From assembly GCA_023101725.1 (NCBI GenBank), contig JALJCO010012900.1:1-64000 (forward strand): a DNA stretch of 64,000 bases, written 5' to 3'. The DNA comes from Atherinomorus stipes (lineage: Eukaryota > Chordata > Actinopteri > Atheriniformes > Atherinidae). Shown here piece by piece: positions 60,208 through 64,000 of this stretch. Every line of letters begins with the position of its first letter. The stretch's first letter is position 1. The position numbers and the translations under genes are program-made. The notes beneath the pieces are model-generated. The model had not been told where the DNA came from and did not search any database. It saw only the letters and a list, made by a program, of their open reading frames with translations.

Positions 60208-60420
60208 GACAGACATTCCAAGTGGCAGTTCAGCGAGGGGGATCAAGTTCTAACTTAGTTACCAGTTGTAGGGTTGCCATTTCAGGCTCATGGTCCCTAC
60301 ACTGTAGTGAAATGGTTTTCAGACCTCAACTTTGATTGTGATGCCTGATAGGAAGGAGAGTCAGCAGCTTTGCCATATGGACCTTCTAAAATCCTATTTT
60401 ATTAGGGAGTCTTTGCAGTG
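60208..60420 (+). pseudogene. Ty3/gypsy integrase C-terminal remnant
   Basis: One frame reads DRHSKWQFSEGDQVL, a stop, then GPYTVVKWFSDLNF. A shifted frame reads MPDRKESQQLCHMDLLKS. This is the C-terminal part of a gypsy-type integrase, with the usual pattern 'W.F..GD.VL…F.GPY.V…SD..Y…PDRR….CH.N.LK.Y'. A stop and at least one frameshift are present. It lies immediately upstream of the reverse transcriptase remnant, an order unlike that of most Ty3/gypsy elements. The N-terminal zinc finger and DDE core of the integrase are absent. Confidence 0.75.
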
Positions 60421-60599
60421 TCAGTCTGATCATTCTGTTGGCAGCTCTGTTATGGCTGCCTGTGGCATGCCTCTGTTGGCTTTGGATGGGGGTGGGAATT
60501 GGTAACGCTGGATGATGTTGTGCTTTATAGTTGTTTGAAGAATTTGGAAACTTTGTTAAATTTGAATTTGTTACTTGATCATTTGCCAAGTGAAAAGGC

Positions 60600-61600
60600 T
60601 GTACAGTTAGCAGAGTTGATTAGAGATTATCAAATTTTGTTGGTGAAACACCCTGTAAGACCAATTTGATTACACATGACATAGATGTGGGGGAATCAAA
60701 ACCCATTCACAGAGCTTTTTTAATGCCTCTAGTGAGAAGCAGGTCATTGACAAAGAAGTGAAGTACATGCTTGATAATAACCTTGCTTTTTCCTGTGCTT
60801 CCAGCTGGGCATCACTGTGCTTGATAGAAACCAGACAAGCCAGCACAAATGTGTACAAAGCTCCACAAAGTCAATGGAATGTGGTTATAAAATCTGACTC
60901 ATTTCTATTGCCTCGGATCGACGATGTAAGTAATCTGGACCTTCTTAAAAGGTATTGGCAGGTTCCTTTGACCCAGAAAGCTCAGGAAATCTCAGCATCA
61001 ATTACACCTTCAAGGTTCTTCTCATACACTGTCATGGGTTTTGGTTAAAGAAACGCTTTTGCAACATTTCAACGTTTGATAAATTGAGTTGTTAATGGTC
61101 TGAAAGCTTGTGCTGACAATGTTATTGTGTACAGTGACACTTGGGACCTGTAAACCTGGCTAAATGTAGCTAAATGTAGCTAAATTGCTACGGCCACAGT
61201 TTCACATCTAGGTAAGATGGCTGGGCAGGGTAAGTTAAGCTTGTAATGGCCAAAGTTACAGCAGTTTCTCAGATCCCTGCACCATCCACCAAAAAGGAAC
61301 TTATGAGATTGTTGGGTCTCGTGGGTTACTATTGTTGTTTCTGTCACAACTTTTCGAGTGTTGTCGCACCACAAACTGACATGCTAAAGTCCAAATCTAA
61401 ATTCATTTGGTCCAAATTATGTCAGCAAGCTTTTGCCAAAGTTGAAACCCTTCTCTGTTTGGCTCCTGTGTTGCTCGCTCCACAATTTGATGAGCCATTA
61501 AAGCTCCATGTTGATGCCAGCCATGTAGGAGCCAGAACTGTGCTTTAGTTACTATTAGTGTTTCTGTCAAAGCAGGTTTTCAAGTATATTTAATATAAAG
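60600..61600 (+). pseudogene. Ty3/gypsy (Gmr1-like) reverse transcriptase and start of RNase H, degenerate
   Basis: The plus-strand order is THDIDVGESKPIHRAF (60660-60707), VIDKEVKYMLDNNLAF (about 60743-60790), FLLPRIDD (60902-60925), then LLKRYWQVPL and SASITPSRFFSYTVMGFG (to about 61045). Next come NAFATFQRLIN (61049-61081), VIVYSDTWD (about 61117-61143), TKKELMRLLGLVGYY (about 61290-61334) and APQFDEPLKLHVDAS. This covers RT fingers, palm and connection, with the LHVDAS start of the tether/RNase H. The catalytic Y-x-D-D region is deleted and altered (reads CADNVIVYSD), frames shift several times, and a ~10-bp triplication of TAAATGTAGC lies at 61160-61182. No LTRs were found. Confidence 0.85.
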
Positions 61601-61850
61601 CTGGGAAAAAAGTTTTGAACACATCAACATTTTTCTCAGAAGATATATTTCTACTAGAGCTATTGATATGAATTTTCTTTCTTTTTTTTTTTTTACCAGA
61701 TGTCAGCAACAACCCAAGTAATGCACACATACAAAGAAATCCTAACATTTATGTGTATAAATTATGTATGATATACTGAAATGACACAAGGAATAAGGAT
61801 TGAACACATGAAGGAATGGGAGGGTCAACAAGGTACTGTATGGTATTCTA
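61601..61850 (+). mobile_element. Possible Tc1/mariner-like element start
   Basis: GCTGGGAAAAAAGTTTTGAA then CACATCAACATTTTTCTCAG, CAGATGTCAGCAACAACCCA, ACACATACAAAGAAATC and GGATTGAACACATGAAG recall the 5' region of a common teleost Tc1/mariner-type element. No transposase and no opposite end were seen. It abuts the gypsy remnant. Short tandem AAAGATATTCC/AAAGATATTTCC copies follow at 61853-61880. Confidence 0.4.
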
Positions 61851-61955
61851 AAGATATTCCAAAGATATTTCCAAAGATATAGTATGTACATATATTAGAG
61901 CTGCAGCTAGCGATTATTTTAAAAGTCGATGAATCTACCCCTGGAATTGCTCTAT

Positions 61956-62519
61956 GGGCGCATTCAGAAAGCATAGTCTGCGAGTCTCGGTCCGTTTGGG
62001 GTCTCGGTCCGGTTGGGGGTGGGGGTGGTCTTCCGGACCGAGATCGCGTTCACGTTGCACTACTGACAAACGAGCCAAGCGGGCCAAGAATGAGAGTCTC
62101 AGGTGGCGCTGCTTTCAGATTCACGTAGGCGAGGAGAAGACGCACGTACAAGAAGGTTCTCACAACTTCTGTTTCCTCCACAAAGCGACATTATTTTTGA
62201 ACGAGGAGCTGGATATGATTCCATCAGATCAAACATCGATAAAAGCTTTTACTTCCTCGTAATTCCACGTCTGACCACGAGCCGTCTTTATAAGTACTGC
62301 AGTCCCACACGTGTGTTTGTTGTCATAGCGTTTACCCACGTTTGACCCACAATGCCAATGCAAGTTGTAGTCCACTTCCTGCCTTTGGTTCACTTGAATC
62401 GGACCGAGACCTGCGTTTGCAGGCGGACCGAGTTTGCGCATTCACAACTCCCCTAACGAAGCGGACTTTCCAAACAAACGGACTCTGATACGAATCAAAA
62501 AAGCTTTGTGAATGCGCCC
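61956..62519. mobile_element. DNA element with GGGCGCATTC ends and CGGACCGAG repeats
   Basis: Ends are GGGCGCATTCAGAAAGC and GCTTTGTGAATGCGCCC, nearly perfect inverted repeats of 17 bp. TAT flanks both sides (61953-61955 and 62520-62522), suggesting a 3-bp target duplication as in PIF/Harbinger. The 9-bp word CTCGGTCCG / CGGACCGAG occurs exactly five times: at 61986 and 62003 in one orientation, and at 62034, 62400 and 62424 in the other. This suggests transposase-binding subterminal sites. The 564-bp interior has short overlapping frames without domains. Confidence 0.8.
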
Positions 62520-62595
62520 TATGTTTTTAAAGATGTGACTGAGATGCAGTGGAGTAATAATGAGTCCAAATTGGCACCAAAGACTGTGGTCTTCA

Positions 62596-62636
62596 CCCTA
62601 CCAGTGGGTGGTCCCTACTGCCACCCACTGGTAGGG
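62596..62636. repeat. Perfect 16-bp hairpin
   Basis: CCCTACCAGTGGGTGG (62596-62611) and CCACCCACTGGTAGGG (62621-62636) are exact inverted repeats separated by 9 nt. The arms are GC-rich in an AT-rich setting. No T-run follows, so it is not a bacterial-type terminator. Probably a recent inverted duplication or an element end. Confidence 0.9.
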
Positions 62637-64000
62637 AGTGTCCGGAAATAGTTTATAGCCTACAGACCGGAAGTAGGCATGGGCAATATTGAATTTGAGC
62701 AATATATAATGTTTTTATGCCATGTCACAATACACAATATATCTCAGAAGTTTGCCTTAGCCTTGAATTAATGCTTTGACGCATATAATCACATTTGTAA
62801 GATGATTCTGTGTCTACATTAAACATTACTGTTCATACTGCATTAATATTTGCTGATTTTAAACATTCATGCCAAAAGGGTGAAAACATAACGAAACAAA
62901 TTGATCAAAACTGTATTGAACAGTTAAAGCAGTGAAATAAACGTCATGTAATTAAAAAAACAAAAAAAAACAAAGTGCCTACGACTACAGTACTGTTATG
63001 CCTTTTAGTAAAACAGATAATTAGTTCATGGTGTGAATTATTTACATTTAAAAAAGGGAATAATTAAGTTGATAGGCACTAAAAGTAAGTTATTTCACGC
63101 TGAAAAAAACAGTTAAAATGTCTGGATTTCGGATCTTATCAGTGTGACATCTTCTTCTTAAAAAGCTTTTTGTTTAAACATATGCTCAGTTCTGTGAGCA
63201 AGTGAGTGCTCGCATCTTAACGAGGATCTTTGTTGTTTTTTCTCCGACAATGTTGTGAGCGAGTTATCAGAGAAACCAGTAAGGAAACAACTTGTGTGTG
63301 CCAAATGTTTTCTACACACGTGAGCCTCGGAAAACTTAAGTCTTTGTGAGTATTGTGCTGTGTATGTGTGTTAATTACAGTAGTTAGTTGGCTGAAATTC
63401 TTCATCTGCAGCAACCTGAACTCTCAACCCGAGAAGCTGCTAACGCTGGGCACATGACGCACGTAGCACACGTGATATATGCAACTAGGCAAGAGTACCT
63501 AACTGCAGTTAAAATAGCCGATAAGGACGCCGCCATGTATCCAATCCATACAGGAAGTCTCCAGCGGAAGTTAGTTAAACACCACTAAGAGTATCTATCT
63601 GTGGCTTGCAAGCAAATGCATTTGGTGTAGTCGGGTGGTTAGGTTTAGGAGAAGGGTCAGGGGTAGGGTTAAATTTTAGTAAGTTACATGAAGAAAAAGA
63701 CTTCTGGCATAGATAGGGGATTATCACGCTTCCGTGTTGTTGTTTCTGAAACTTGTCACATTTAAGCGTTTCCTCTTCCAGACCAGTTCAACAGTAGCTG
63801 AATCCAATGTCACTGCTCTGTTCCACTTCGTAAATTCAATAAACGCCAACCCTACTTAAATTTTTAATGGATTCCCGACTGAAGCAATGCTAAGGAATTA
63901 GTGGATCAAAGCGATTCATCGGGCCAAACTTTATAATAAAACACATTTGTCTGTAGACGACACTTCAATGATGCAGACAGCTGGCATTAGCAGGCTAGCG
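62637..64000. other. No gene; possible repeat pieces
   Basis: Near 62668-62740 GGCATGGGCAATATTG and following AATATAT/ACAATATATC words resemble a teleost hAT-type repeat end. Near 63638-63672 GGTTAGGTTTAGGAGAAGG then GGGGTAGGGTT is a G-rich degenerate repeat. The remainder looks unique, with no coding domain. Confidence 0.4.

Noticed and set aside
63638..63672. Interstitial telomere repeat
   Set aside because: G-rich GGTTAGG-like wording is irregular and lacks tandem TTAGGG units.

Overview
The window looks like intergenic or deep-intronic nuclear DNA of a bony (teleost) fish. It is AT-rich, carries long ATCT, AT, AAT and CA microsatellites, and is packed with decayed transposable elements. 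The non-LTR retrotransposon remnants (L1-like, L2-type tail, the common teleost LINE with a 'LAWE…ELEEVA' C-terminus), a Ty3/gypsy element with Gmr1-like domain order, and many hAT-, piggyBac- and Harbinger-like non-autonomous DNA elements fit a ray-finned fish. I found no host protein-coding exon, no intact transposase or polymerase gene, no convincing tRNA or rRNA gene and no CRISPR. Almost all short open reading frames here are microsatellite translations or chance frames.

Layout. 1-5.6 kb: a 43-bp minisatellite, an ATCT/AT microsatellite, a mobile-element fragment (1.5-1.9 kb) and the first full copy (4806-5589) of a ~700-bp family beginning CATAGACTG. 8.13-11.89 kb: a 3.76-kb non-autonomous hAT element with perfect 8-bp target-site duplications (TSDs). 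Inside it lie other insertions, including a second CATAGACTG copy with its own TSD. 11.9-20 kb: mostly unique DNA with a BED-finger fragment (13.6 kb), a TTAA-flanked piggyBac-like element (15.83-16.90 kb) and an AAT microsatellite. 19.7-20.8 kb: two LINE 3' remnants, tail to tail, the second split by a palindromic hAT MITE. 23.3-32.3 kb: AT arrays, a duplicated piggyBac-like terminus, a 310-bp palindrome, an ATCT/CA array beside a 235-bp MITE, and a 1.7-kb hAT-like element. 33-33.6 kb: a Harbinger fragment with a Myb/SANT-like coding remnant. 34.5-47.9 kb: mainly unique DNA with a 495-bp MITE (36.75 kb) and two adjacent TTAA elements (43.0-44.5 kb). 47.9-52.2 kb: the third CATAGACTG copy, then a degenerate L1-like ORF2 split by a TTAA MITE. 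54 kb: an L2-type tail inside another repeat. 56.6-59.1 kb: a second complete hAT with perfect TSDs and a nested TTAA MITE. 60.2-61.6 kb: the Gmr1-like gypsy pol remnant. 61.96-62.52 kb: a GGGCGCATTC element with five copies of a 9-bp subterminal motif.

No genes cooperate here. The value of the window is its record of insertion within insertion, with TSDs that make several boundaries exact. Family names rest on terminal sequences, TSD length and remembered protein motifs, without database searches. Unique stretches may hold conserved enhancers, but that cannot be judged from one genome.
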